This document shows, one piece after another, positions 49,431 to 59,105 of a stretch of DNA of 64,000 nucleotides. The notes beneath the pieces are model-generated. The model was given only the letters and a program-made list of their open reading frames with translations, had not been told where the DNA came from and ran no database searches. Position 1 is the stretch's first letter, and each line of letters starts with the position of its first letter. Source of the DNA: UBA1413 sp964650525 (GTDB lineage Bacteria; Bacteroidota; Bacteroidia; Bacteroidales; Prolixibacteraceae); the NCBI GenBank assembly GCA_964650525.1, contig CAZYUA010000005.1:62001-126000 (forward strand), written 5' to 3'. The translations under genes and the position numbers were made by a program.

Positions 49431-50555
49431 ATGAGCAACCAACGGATACGCAATTTTCTTTTCCCGGTTTTGCTGGTTTCTCTCCTGTTCCCGGAGGCAC
49501 CTGTATCCGGGGAATCCTTCCCTGGTGGTTCCTCCGAAGGCTCCTTCCCCCGGGGAGATACGCTTAAGGCGGGAAGCGATGCCGGAGGGGTGGGTTGCAT
49601 AGCAGAAACCGGACCTTCCGTGCAGAAGGGGCAGGGATACCTGTTTGCCTACTTCACAGCCAAAAACAACAACCGGAACGGCCTTCACCTGGCCTGGAGC
49701 ACCGACGGTTACCAATGGACACCCATAGGCCCTGAGCTTCCCTTCCTGGTACCCGAACCGGTCCCCCCGGAAAACCCCCTGAGAATGCGGGATCCCTTTC
49801 TGATGCAGGCGCCTGACGGAACCTGGCACTGCCTTTGGACTACCGGATGGGAAACCAGCTGCATTGGCCATGCTACCAGCAGGGATCTGATCCACTGGTC
49901 GAAACAAACCTACCCGGAGGTAATGAAGGGTTATGAAGCCCGAAATTGTTGGGCTCCGGAGATGATCTGGAACGAGGGTAACAACGAATTTCTCATCTTC
50001 TGGGCCAGCACCATCATGGAAAACGGAGTGTGGAAAACCGAACCCGGTCACCCTTACGACCACCGTATGTACTGCACCACAACTACCGATTTCATCCACT
50101 TTAGTCCTGCAAGACTCTTTTTCGATCCCGGCCACAGTGTAATCGATGCCACCATTTTGAAAAACGGCAGCCACTATATGATGATCTACAAGGACGAACG
50201 GGAATTTCCGGCACCCCGGAAAAACCTGTTGATTGCCAAAGCAGACCGCGCCGATGGTCCTTACATCCCTGTCAGTGAAACCCCGTTTACCGGAAACTGG
50301 GTGGAAGGACCTGCTATTTGCGTGCTGCCCGACAGCAGTTACCTGATTTTCATGGAAGCTTACCGTGAACACCGTTACCTGGCCAAACAAACCCGCGATT
50401 TCACTCATTTTGAGGAGGTAACAGAGAGAATTTCCCTGCCGGCAGGCGCCAAACACGGATCAGTCGTCACCGTAACCGATGAAACGATCAGGTACCTGAT
50501 AAAGGCTTTACGGTTTTTCGAAAATGACCGGATCGACCGGCACATTGATTTCTGA
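49431..50555 (+). CDS. GH43-like five-bladed propeller glycosidase
   Basis: 374 residues with a signal peptide (about 1-26). Propeller blades carry the GH43 catalytic pattern: D121 in RMRDPF (base), D239 in SVIDATIL (pKa modulator) and E292 in WVEGPAI (acid). The segments HLAWSTDGYQW, SRDLIHWSKQ and CWAPEMIW are also typical. GH43 enzymes act on arabinosides, xylosides or galactosides; the subfamily is not clear. The final about 16 residues (ALRFFENDRIDRHIDF) are read across the end of the convergent gene and look like a tail acquired by loss of the original stop. Confidence 0.85.
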   Translation: MSNQRIRNFLFPVLLVSLLFPEAPVSGESFPGGSSEGSFPRGDTLKAGSDAGGVGCIAETGPSVQKGQGYLFAYFTAKNNNRNGLHLAWSTDGYQWTPIGPELPFLVPEPVPPENPLRMRDPFLMQAPDGTWHCLWTTGWETSCIGHATSRDLIHWSKQTYPEVMKGYEARNCWAPEMIWNEGNNEFLIFWASTIMENGVWKTEPGHPYDHRMYCTTTTDFIHFSPARLFFDPGHSVIDATILKNGSHYMMIYKDEREFPAPRKNLLIAKADRADGPYIPVSETPFTGNWVEGPAICVLPDSSYLIFMEAYREHRYLAKQTRDFTHFEEVTERISLPAGAKHGSVVTVTDETIRYLIKALRFFENDRIDRHIDF

Positions 50556-51230
50556 TCTGGTAATAGTGGTGGTTATGGTTGCCTGGCCTCCGCCGACATC
50601 CACTTTCATGGCATGCGGCTGGTTGTAAACATTGCCTGTTTTCCGGTAATCCGATAAATCTATTGCCGATTGGACCCTTTGCCCCTGCATGTCCGTCTCC
50701 TGAAGGATTTTAACCACCAGGTGGCTCGAAGCGTCAAACCAGTATTCCGATGACTGGCCCCCCGGAGCCGAAAGTTTCACTTTCCAGGCTGTTACGGGTT
50801 GACCCTCCGACCCTGCCAATTCAGCAGTATATCCCTTTTTTACATAATCGAGCAAGGGACCTCCGATAAATATCTGATCCTTCCCGGTTGCATATTGTTC
50901 CGCGGGCATGTCAACAGCCCCGTTGTTCCCCGTCATGGGGTTGATGGTCCAGCCTCCCTTGTCATTGAAACAAGATATTACACTGTTTCCCATGACATCC
51001 ATCTCCTGTTTCATGCCTTTCCCGTTCAGCGTCGTCGATTTGACAACCATTTTCATTCCGTTGAAATCCACAGTGCCCTCCGTGTAGAGGGATACAATCT
51101 TCTGGATCGGCTCCCTGCCACCAATGGCCTTTATGTACTTGTCAATGATCTCATCTGCTGTTTGTGCTCCTGCATTCCATACAAACAGAAGTACCGCAAA
51201 CACACTGAAAATAAATTTGCCTGACTTCAT
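50508..51230 (-). CDS. LolA-like / outer-membrane lipoprotein-sorting-type protein
   Basis: 240 residues. Signal peptide about 1-22 (ending NAGAQ), then the start TADEIIDKYIKAIGGREPIQKI common to a family of periplasmic proteins with a LolA-like half-barrel fold. LYTEGTVDFNGMKMVV, a central NPMTGNN and KVKLSAPGGQSSEYWFDA follow. No lipobox. Function is unknown; relatives often sit next to unrelated genes, including peptidases. It converges with the GH43-like gene, overlapping its 3' end by 48 bases, and is divergent from the GH2 gene. Confidence 0.84.
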   Translation of the reverse strand: MKSGKFIFSVFAVLLFVWNAGAQTADEIIDKYIKAIGGREPIQKIVSLYTEGTVDFNGMKMVVKSTTLNGKGMKQEMDVMGNSVISCFNDKGGWTINPMTGNNGAVDMPAEQYATGKDQIFIGGPLLDYVKKGYTAELAGSEGQPVTAWKVKLSAPGGQSSEYWFDASSHLVVKILQETDMQGQRVQSAIDLSDYRKTGNVYNQPHAMKVDVGGGQATITTTITRSEINVPVDPVIFEKP

Positions 51231-51377
51231 TTCCGTTACTTTTAGTTTGTCAAAGGTAACATAATAAAACGAAATTATTAACCGGGGTACAGGCTGGAGA
51301 TAAGATCATTTTTTTACAAATCATTTTCACCGCAGCCGGGATTTTTCTATTTTTATAATCTGACATTACTGAAAATT

Positions 51378-54188
51378 ATGATGCGCTTTATCCAACGAGC
51401 CTTTCTGGCTGCATTGTCCCTTTTTTTCTGTTCATTGACTGCCCAAGCACAAAAAACAGAGACCCTCTGCTTGTCCGGCACAGGAAGTGACCAAACGGCA
51501 GAGTGGCAGTTTTACTGTACCGCAGGAAGAAATTCCGGCAAATGGAGTACCATTCAGGTCCCTTCGAACTGGGAATTACAGGGTTTTGGTAAGTACAACT
51601 ACGGACAGGCCAAAGACAGTGCCCGGGGTAAGGAACAGGGCCTCTACCGCTACCGGTTTACGGTTCCGGCAACCTGGAAGAGCAGACAGGTGGATATCGT
51701 GTTTGAGGGTGCCATGACCGACACCGAAGTCAGAATCAACGGCAAACCGGCAGGAAAGATCCACCAGGGATCCTTTTACAGATTCCGTTATGATGTGTCC
51801 GGTTTATTGAAGTTCGGAGGCAAAAACCTGCTGGAGGTGACTGTATCAAAACACTCATCTGATGAGTCGGTAAACCGTGCTGAAAGAAATGGTGATTTTT
51901 GGATTTTCGGCGGCATTTTCCGTCCTGTCTATCTGGAAGCAAAACCACGTCAGCACATCAGAAGAGTAGCCATTGATGCCCGTGCCGGGGGAACCTTTAC
52001 AGCAGAGGTTTTCCTCGGGGATGGGCTGACCGGCGGCCAGGTTACTGCACAGGTTACCACTCTCACGGGAGATAAAACCGGCCTCCCGGTCACTGTACCG
52101 GTGCCCGGAGGAACCGGTAGTGTAACACTGTCTGGTAATGCCAGTTCTGTTGGCATGTGGACCCCCGAAGATCCCAACCTCTACCTGGTAACCTTTACCC
52201 TTTCTGAAAAAGGAAAGGTTCTCCATGAATATTCTGAGCGGGTCGGTTTCCGGACTGTGGAAGTACGGCCCCGCGACGGAATTTACGTTAACGGCATAAA
52301 GGTGAAACTCAAAGGAGTGAACCGTCATACCTTCCGGCCGGAAACCGGCAGGGCTTCCTGTAAAGCCTTCAGCATCGAAGATGTGAATCTGATCCGGGAA
52401 ATGAATATGAATGCTGTCCGTATGTCGCACTACCCTCCCGATGTCCATTTCCTGGATGTTTGCGACTCCCTGGGGCTTTTTGTGCTGAATGAACTGGCAG
52501 GATGGCACCATGCTTACACCACCGCAACAGGTACGCAGCTCGTGGAAGCGATGGTAACCCGCGATGTGAATCATCCTTCTGTAATCATCTGGGACAATGG
52601 CAATGAGGGTGGAACCAACCCCGAACTGGACCCCGTATTCCGGCAGTATGATATTCAGAAACGTCCGGTTATTCACCCCTGGATGACCAACGACGGCATA
52701 ACTACGGAACATTACATCAATTATGATTACGGCACGGGAACCTACTGGCATGGTCACGACATCGTCCTGCCCACAGAATTTCTGCATGGATTGTACGATG
52801 GCGGCCATGGTGCCGGTTTATATGATTTCTGGGAACTCGTGTGGAACAATCCCCGGGCGGCGGGGGGATTTCTATGGGCTTTCAGCGACGAAGGAGTCGT
52901 CAGGACGGATCTCGGCGGAACCATTGATACCTACGGATCCTCCGCTCCCGACGGAATTCTGGGTCCCCATCATGAAAAAGAGGGAAGCTTTTTTGCAGTT
53001 AAAGAGATCTGGTCGCCGGTTCGGTTTTCTGAAAAAGAGATTACCCTGCAGTTTGATGGGACCTTGCCGGTGGAAAACCGCTATTTATATACCAACCTCA
53101 ACCAGTGCTCCTTTACATGGAAACTGGCAGTAATGCCTCTGCCCGGTATTCAGGAGGCAATCGTTCCTGTCTCTGGTATGGCCGCATCTCCCGACCTCGA
53201 ACCAGGTCAGAGAGGGAACCTGACCCTTACCCTTCCTCCAGACTGGCAAACGTATGATGTGCTGTATGTTACCGCCCGCGATCGTTTCGGCATGGAGCTT
53301 TACACCTGGAGCTGGCCTATTGTTCTGCCCGGAGAGTTGGTTCCCCGTCTTGCCGGGAAAAATACCGGGAATAACGTTACTTCCGAAGAAACAGATTCCC
53401 TCCTGATCCTGAAAACCGGCCCGCTTGAACTTACCCTTGGGAAAAACGACGGACTCCTGAAAAAGGTTGTCTGCGGTTCTGCTGAAATCCCCTTCAAAAA
53501 CGGACCGGTACTCAGCGGGGGGAAAAGCCTTTTTGACCATCTGGAGATTGACCGCTCGCCCGACAGCCTCCGCGTAACCTGCTCCTTTACTAAAGAATCG
53601 AGGATGAAAGAGATGATATGGACCTTATACCCTTCGGGCTGGGTAAAGCTCCATGTTATGTACTTTCCTCCGGAATATGACATTCACTTTGATTATATGG
53701 GAGTCGATTTTTCTTTCCCGGAAGAACGGATCCGCTCGGTCAGGTGGATGGGGGATGGCCCTTACCGTACCTGGAAAAACCGTCCTTTCGGCAACGAACT
53801 GGCAGTTCATTTCAAGGACTACAATAATACCATGACCGGAGTACCTCCCCTGGTTTATCCGGAATTCAAGGGCTGTCATTCCCGTTTTTACTGGGCTGAA
53901 ATCCATACAACGGATGGGAATTTCCTTTTGGCGACCGCCTCGGAGGATGTGTTTCTCCGGTTGTTCACCCCGGACCATCCCGACCCCGGATCCAACACAG
54001 CCCCTCCCTTTCCGGCCGGTGACATTTCGTTTATGCAGGCCATACCGCCCATAGGGACCAAAAGTCAGCAGCCCTGGCGCCTGGGACCTTCCGGCCAGAA
54101 AAATATGTTCTTCGATTACGGCCCTTTCGATAACTGGAGGCGTCGTTGTAAAAACATGATCCTGTATTTCAACTTTTCCCGGGAATAA
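51378..54188 (+). CDS. GH2 beta-galactosidase-like glycosidase
   Basis: 936 residues. Signal peptide about 1-24 (ending AQA). Sugar-binding jelly-roll (about 30-190; PSNWELQGFGKYNYG), Ig-like domain (about 195-300) and GH2 barrel (from about 300; GVNRHTFRPETGR, VRMSHYPPDVHFLDVCD). The acid/base is E410 in WDNGNEGG and the nucleophile is E467 in PTEFLHG. A C-terminal galactose-mutarotase-like domain (about 650-935) contains DYMGVDFSFPEERI. Secreted exo-enzyme; beta-galactosidase is the most likely activity, but beta-glucuronidase or mannosidase cannot be excluded by motif alone. It starts a plus-strand series of carbohydrate genes. Confidence 0.9.
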   Translation: MMRFIQRAFLAALSLFFCSLTAQAQKTETLCLSGTGSDQTAEWQFYCTAGRNSGKWSTIQVPSNWELQGFGKYNYGQAKDSARGKEQGLYRYRFTVPATWKSRQVDIVFEGAMTDTEVRINGKPAGKIHQGSFYRFRYDVSGLLKFGGKNLLEVTVSKHSSDESVNRAERNGDFWIFGGIFRPVYLEAKPRQHIRRVAIDARAGGTFTAEVFLGDGLTGGQVTAQVTTLTGDKTGLPVTVPVPGGTGSVTLSGNASSVGMWTPEDPNLYLVTFTLSEKGKVLHEYSERVGFRTVEVRPRDGIYVNGIKVKLKGVNRHTFRPETGRASCKAFSIEDVNLIREMNMNAVRMSHYPPDVHFLDVCDSLGLFVLNELAGWHHAYTTATGTQLVEAMVTRDVNHPSVIIWDNGNEGGTNPELDPVFRQYDIQKRPVIHPWMTNDGITTEHYINYDYGTGTYWHGHDIVLPTEFLHGLYDGGHGAGLYDFWELVWNNPRAAGGFLWAFSDEGVVRTDLGGTIDTYGSSAPDGILGPHHEKEGSFFAVKEIWSPVRFSEKEITLQFDGTLPVENRYLYTNLNQCSFTWKLAVMPLPGIQEAIVPVSGMAASPDLEPGQRGNLTLTLPPDWQTYDVLYVTARDRFGMELYTWSWPIVLPGELVPRLAGKNTGNNVTSEETDSLLILKTGPLELTLGKNDGLLKKVVCGSAEIPFKNGPVLSGGKSLFDHLEIDRSPDSLRVTCSFTKESRMKEMIWTLYPSGWVKLHVMYFPPEYDIHFDYMGVDFSFPEERIRSVRWMGDGPYRTWKNRPFGNELAVHFKDYNNTMTGVPPLVYPEFKGCHSRFYWAEIHTTDGNFLLATASEDVFLRLFTPDHPDPGSNTAPPFPAGDISFMQAIPPIGTKSQQPWRLGPSGQKNMFFDYGPFDNWRRRCKNMILYFNFSRE

Positions 54189-54299
54189 AATGATCTCTCC
54201 GGGAGAAAATTTCCGTGGTTCAAATCGGTATATCTGAAGAAAGACAGGCAAAGGATGAACAGCTCAGGAATAATAACAGAATAGACTAAAAAATCAGGT

Positions 54300-56183
54300 A
54301 TGAGAACGACATTCATCCGGGCATTGGCTTTTATGCTGATGTTCCCGGGATCGGTTTGGGCATCGGTTGAAATTTGGGTTTCACCCAAAGGAAATGATAC
54401 AGGGTCCGGCAGCCGGGAAGATCCCTTGGCCACCCTTCACCAGGCGCAGCGGCAGGCAAGGGAATTACGACGGTTGCAGGATCCTTCGATAGCAGGAGGG
54501 ATAGAGATTATCCTTCAGGGAGGCCATTATTTTCTGGAAGAACCCCTGTATTTCAGGCCTGAGGATTCAGGAACCCCGGAATCTCCCACCCTCATCAGAG
54601 CTGCACAGGGAGAGGAGCCGGTACTGAGCGGCGGCATCCCCGTGGATGGGTGGCAAAAATTGAAAAACCTGCCGGCCAGGATTCCTAAAGCAGCATCCGG
54701 GAAAATCTGGGCAACAGATATTCCCCGGCCAGGAGGACGACAAATTGAATTCCGGCAGATGTGGGTAAACGGGATGAAGGCTACCCGGGCCTCCACCCTG
54801 ACAGACGGACCCCTTGACCGGATCCTGTCGGCAGACAAGAAAAACGAAATCCTCTGGATACCGAAGCCAAAAGCAATCTTCGGATCTCCCGGACAACTGG
54901 AACTGGTAATCCACCAGTGGTGGGCTATTGCCAATTTAAGGGTGAAGGAAATACGGGTAGCAGGCGACAGTGCCGCGGTGACGTTTCATCAACCGGAAAG
55001 CCGTATTGAATTTGAGCATCCCTGGCCAGCACCCTACATTGACCAGCAAAAGAACCAAAACGGAAATTCCGCTTTTTTTCTGGTTAACGCGCCGGAACTT
55101 CTCAACAAGCCCGGGGAGTGGTATGCCGACCCGGAGGCTGGTAAAATTTATTACTGGCCGGAGGAAAACCAGGATATGAACACGGCCAGGGTCATCGTGC
55201 CCGCTTTGGAGACCCTGGTCTATTTGACAGGCTCAGCCGATCTGCCGGTGACCCGGATCCACTTCAGAGGGATCGGGTTTCAGCACACCGGATGGCTGCG
55301 CCCTTCCAGGGCAGGTCATGTTCCGGTGCAGGCAGGGTTTTATCTTCTTGACGCGTATAAACTGAAAATCCCCGGCACTGCCGATAAAGCCGGGCTGGAG
55401 AACCTGCACTGGGTTGGGCGTCAGCCAGCCGCCGTGGAAGCCCGTTTTGCCGGGGAACTGGTGTTCCACCGCTGCAAATTCAGCCATCTGGCTGCCACCG
55501 GCCTCGACCTGGTCACCGGCGCTTTCAGCAGCCTGGTGGAAGGATGCACCTTCCGGGATATCGGTGGTACAGCCTTCCAGTCTGGATTTTTCGGCGACGC
55601 CGGTTTCGAATCTCACCGTCCCTATGATCCGGCCGACCCCCGTGAAGTGTGCCGGAACAACACCATCGCCAACAACCTGATCTGCGATGCCACCAACGAA
55701 GATTGGGGTTGCGTGGGTATTGGCATCGGCTATGCCCGCGATATGACCATCGCCCACAACGAAATCACGGAAGTCAATTATTCGGGCATCAGCGCCGGCT
55801 GGGGCTGGACCCGAACCATCAACTGCATGCGGAACAACCGCATCCATGCCAACCATATCCACCATTTCGCCCGTCAGATGTACGACGTGGGAGGCATTTA
55901 CACCCTTTCAGCCCAGCCTAACTCTGTCATCAGCAACAATTACATTCACGACCTGGAAAAGGCACCCTATGCCCATATTCCCTCCCATTACCAGTATATT
56001 TACCTCGATGAAGGATCTGCTTATCTCACGATTCAGAACAACCTGACAGAAAAAGACAAGTTTTTTTCCAACACCCCCGGCCCCGGCAACGAATGGATCA
56101 ACAATGGGCCGGATGTGGCAGACACCATCCGGATCCGGGCGGGAATACAAAAAGAATTCCAGGATATCCTGAAGACAAAATGA
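54300..56183 (+). CDS. Right-handed parallel beta-helix protein, GH141-like
   Basis: 627 residues with a signal peptide (about 1-22, ending VWAS). The N-terminal segment IWVSPKGNDTGSGSREDPL with the following ATLHQAQRQAREL is the usual start of GH120/GH141-type helices. PVLSGGIPVDGWQKL, a beta-sandwich-like insertion, and repeated helix turns around residues 420-560 (NNTIANNLICDATNEDWG, NNRIHANHIHHFARQMYD) follow. GH141 includes an alpha-L-fucosidase of the rhamnogalacturonan II pathway and a xylanase. Assignment to GH141 is by general pattern only; the catalytic residues are not identified. It lies 111 bases after the GH2 gene and 120 before the next. Confidence 0.8.
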   Translation: MRTTFIRALAFMLMFPGSVWASVEIWVSPKGNDTGSGSREDPLATLHQAQRQARELRRLQDPSIAGGIEIILQGGHYFLEEPLYFRPEDSGTPESPTLIRAAQGEEPVLSGGIPVDGWQKLKNLPARIPKAASGKIWATDIPRPGGRQIEFRQMWVNGMKATRASTLTDGPLDRILSADKKNEILWIPKPKAIFGSPGQLELVIHQWWAIANLRVKEIRVAGDSAAVTFHQPESRIEFEHPWPAPYIDQQKNQNGNSAFFLVNAPELLNKPGEWYADPEAGKIYYWPEENQDMNTARVIVPALETLVYLTGSADLPVTRIHFRGIGFQHTGWLRPSRAGHVPVQAGFYLLDAYKLKIPGTADKAGLENLHWVGRQPAAVEARFAGELVFHRCKFSHLAATGLDLVTGAFSSLVEGCTFRDIGGTAFQSGFFGDAGFESHRPYDPADPREVCRNNTIANNLICDATNEDWGCVGIGIGYARDMTIAHNEITEVNYSGISAGWGWTRTINCMRNNRIHANHIHHFARQMYDVGGIYTLSAQPNSVISNNYIHDLEKAPYAHIPSHYQYIYLDEGSAYLTIQNNLTEKDKFFSNTPGPGNEWINNGPDVADTIRIRAGIQKEFQDILKTK

Positions 56184-56303
56184 AAGCAAACCCATTGAAA
56201 TACGGGAAACATCTTCACCGGAGAACCGGCATTCTGGCCCTGAGAAATCCCGGAATCCACACTTCGCTGATGGTGCCGTAGATAACAAAACCCATTTTTC
56301 CGG

Positions 56304-59027
56304 ATGAGAACGATAACGAGTGTATTTTTGGCAGCCGCGCTGGCACTGTTTTTCTCAGGCTGCGGGCAGAAAAAGAAGGTAACGGTGATTTCGGGTCAGG
56401 AGACTCCTGCCGGATTGCACGGAACCAGGGTATTGACAGAAGCTCTGGAAGCAGCGGGTTACGAGGTCACCGTCAGCAGCACAACCCCGGAAATACCAGG
56501 AATAAAAGTGGTCATCGGCTCCCTGGAGGCAGGATTCCCGGAAGGGAAAGGTCCGGAATTTCCGGTCTCCGATACGCTGGGAAGGGAAGGATTTGCCCTT
56601 CACGCAGCCGGACGCTCGATTCAGATTACGGGCGCTGATCCTTCAGGAGTGTTGTACGGATGCCTGGAACTCACCGAAAGGGTCAAAAAACAGGGCTCCC
56701 TTCCACGGAAACTCCACTGGACTGAAACCCCTGAAATGGTTTTGCGCGGTACCTGTGTCGGACTTCAGAAAACCGCTTACCTGCCCGGTCGTACCGTGTA
56801 CGAATACCCTTATACCCCGGAAAACTTCCCCTGGTTTTACGACACGGTTTTATGGACCCGGTATCTGGACATGATGGCCTCCAACCGTTTTAATGCGCTC
56901 TATCTCTGGAATGGACATCCGTTTGCTTCACTGGTGAAGCTGGAAGATTACCCCTATGCTGTGGAGGTGGAGGAGGAGACCTTCCGGAAAAATGAACAGG
57001 TTTTTGCATTTCTGACCAGGGAAGCCGGAAAACGGGGGATCTTCGTTATTCAGATGTTTTATAACATCATCATTTCCAAACCTTTTGCTGAACATCATAA
57101 TCTGAAAACACAGGACAGGGAGAGACCCATCCTGCCCCTAATTGCCGACTATACCCGGAAGTCGGTTGCCGCTTTCATCGGGAAATATCCCAATGTAGGG
57201 TTACTGGTTACCCTGGGCGAGGCGATGAACACGATCGAAGATGATATAGAGTGGTTTACAGGGACCATTTTACCGGGGGTGAAGGATGGGTTGAAGGCAC
57301 TGGGGCGCACCGATGAACCGCCCATTGTACTCCGCGGCCATGATACGGATGCCCGCAGGGTGATGGAAGCCGCCCTGCCGGTATACAGGAACCTGTACAC
57401 CATGTTCAAATATAATGGCGAGTCGCTGACAACCTATGAGCCCCGCGATTCATGGGAGTCGATACCCAAAGGGCTTTCTGAGATCGGCACGCTTCACATA
57501 TCCAATGTCCACATTTTGGCAAACCTGGAGCCTTTCCGATACGGTTCACCTGATTTCATCAGGAAAAGCATCCTGGCCATGCAGATCCTCCAGGGAGCCC
57601 GGGGGCTTCATCTGTATCCCCAGGCTTCCTATTGGGATTGGCCTTATACTGCCGACAATACGGATCCCCGGCTTCTCGAGATGGAGCGCGACTGGATTTG
57701 GTACGAAGCCTGGGGCCGTTATGCCTGGAATGGTCACCGCGACCCGGCAGCGGAAACCCAATGGTGGGCACACCGCCTTGGTGAGTTCTACGACTGCGGC
57801 CATGCCGGGAAATACATCACTGAGGCCTACAACGAAATGGGTGAAATAGCCCCCAAACTGCTTCGTACATTCGGCATTTCCGACGGGAACCGTCAAACCC
57901 TGTTGCTGGGAATGTTTATGGCTCAACTTGTCAACCCGCTGAAATACAATGTGTATTCCAATTTCTGGAGTTCCAGCGGGCCGGAGAAAGAGGTCCTAAC
58001 CGACTTTGCTGCCAAGGAGTGGAAGGGAGAGCCCCATCAGGGGGAGACCCCTCCACAGATTATTGCTGCAGTGGAGGAACATGGGCGTAGGGCCGTAGCG
58101 GCTCTGGAAAAAGCTTCTCCCCGGGTAAAAGCCAACCGGGAGGAGTTTAGCCGGCTGCAAAACGATGCCCGGTGTTACCAGGCACTGGCCAACTGTTTTG
58201 CGGAGAAGGCGGAAGCTGCAATGCTCATTTTACGCTACCGTTACTCAGGCGAAACGGAGGACCTGGCCAAAGCAGAACCTCACATCGAAAAAAGCCTGGA
58301 CTATTTCCGGGAACTGGTATCCCTGACCGAAGGAACCTATTTATATGCCAATAGCATGCAGACGGCACAGCGACGGATTCCCATCACCGGAGCCAACGGA
58401 ACCAATAAAACCTGGAAGGAACTTTTGCCCCATTACGAGGCAGAACTGGCCAATTTCAAGCGGAACCTGGCCATGCTCAAGTCTTCGGGAACGGGGGAAA
58501 TTCGCATAACCCGGGAACCCCTGACCCCGGCCGCCGTCAAAATTCTTACGCAGGGCACTGAACCCATGCCCCTGCGCAAAGGAGAAAAAGTATGTAAAGA
58601 TACCGACCACCGGATAGAAGCGGTGTGTGAAGAATTGAAAAACCTTACCGGACTGCGTCTCAGCACCAGTCAGCAGAAAGAGCAGGGAACCCTAATCCGG
58701 TTTGAGAATGATAAACCGGTCAAAGTACTGGTTGGGTATTTCAACGGGAACAGTTACAGCCTCCTGATGCCGCCAACCCTCGAGACCAATGCCCAGGCCA
58801 ACGACCGCGGGCAGGCGGATATCCGCATTGCCAACGCTCTTCATATTCCCGGACTCTATCCTGTGAATGTGTACAGTTATTCCTATCCGGCTGGTAAAAA
58901 TGAACTGGCCTTAGGAAAAGGCCTTGTACTGATCCTCGGATTTATCGACGGCGGAACCGAAATAGTCACCCACGATGCAGGTATCGGGTCCGCGGAGGGT
59001 GCTGCTATCGACTGGCTCTTCTATTAA
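56304..59027 (+). CDS. Alpha-glucuronidase-like glycosyl hydrolase, lipoprotein
   Basis: 907 residues. Lipobox-like ALFFSGC near residue 20. Residues about 30-135 form the GH67N/GH20b-type domain (AAGRSIQITGADPSGVLYGCLELTERV when read in parts). The catalytic TIM barrel follows (about 140-540): RYLDMMASNRFNALYLWNG, FVIQMFYNIIISKP and LLVTLGEAMNTIEDDIEWF, where E306 is a catalytic candidate. A long helical domain (about 560-740) and a beta-rich C-terminal domain follow. It resembles the broad alpha-glucuronidase group rather than classical GH67 or GH115, so uronidase activity is inferred. It stands 78 bases before the URO-D-like pair and close to an ExuT-like transporter, which supports a uronate substrate. 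Confidence 0.6.
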   Translation: MRTITSVFLAAALALFFSGCGQKKKVTVISGQETPAGLHGTRVLTEALEAAGYEVTVSSTTPEIPGIKVVIGSLEAGFPEGKGPEFPVSDTLGREGFALHAAGRSIQITGADPSGVLYGCLELTERVKKQGSLPRKLHWTETPEMVLRGTCVGLQKTAYLPGRTVYEYPYTPENFPWFYDTVLWTRYLDMMASNRFNALYLWNGHPFASLVKLEDYPYAVEVEEETFRKNEQVFAFLTREAGKRGIFVIQMFYNIIISKPFAEHHNLKTQDRERPILPLIADYTRKSVAAFIGKYPNVGLLVTLGEAMNTIEDDIEWFTGTILPGVKDGLKALGRTDEPPIVLRGHDTDARRVMEAALPVYRNLYTMFKYNGESLTTYEPRDSWESIPKGLSEIGTLHISNVHILANLEPFRYGSPDFIRKSILAMQILQGARGLHLYPQASYWDWPYTADNTDPRLLEMERDWIWYEAWGRYAWNGHRDPAAETQWWAHRLGEFYDCGHAGKYITEAYNEMGEIAPKLLRTFGISDGNRQTLLLGMFMAQLVNPLKYNVYSNFWSSSGPEKEVLTDFAAKEWKGEPHQGETPPQIIAAVEEHGRRAVAALEKASPRVKANREEFSRLQNDARCYQALANCFAEKAEAAMLILRYRYSGETEDLAKAEPHIEKSLDYFRELVSLTEGTYLYANSMQTAQRRIPITGANGTNKTWKELLPHYEAELANFKRNLAMLKSSGTGEIRITREPLTPAAVKILTQGTEPMPLRKGEKVCKDTDHRIEAVCEELKNLTGLRLSTSQQKEQGTLIRFENDKPVKVLVGYFNGNSYSLLMPPTLETNAQANDRGQADIRIANALHIPGLYPVNVYSYSYPAGKNELALGKGLVLILGFIDGGTEIVTHDAGIGSAEGAAIDWLFY

Positions 59028-59105
59028 TGGGGTATGGCCGGGTTCCGGAAGCAAAACGGCATTGCAGCCCTGCCAGTTAACAAAATAAAAACCTAGCGTA
59101 GGAAT

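Noticed and set aside
49416..50456. Minus-strand open frame of 346 codons opposite the GH43-like gene
   Set aside because: The plus frame has a signal peptide and GH43 catalytic residues; the antisense frame has neither a recognisable fold nor a start context.
51855..52808. Minus-strand open frame of 317 codons opposite the GH2 gene
   Set aside because: Shadow of the GH2 coding frame, which carries both catalytic glutamates.
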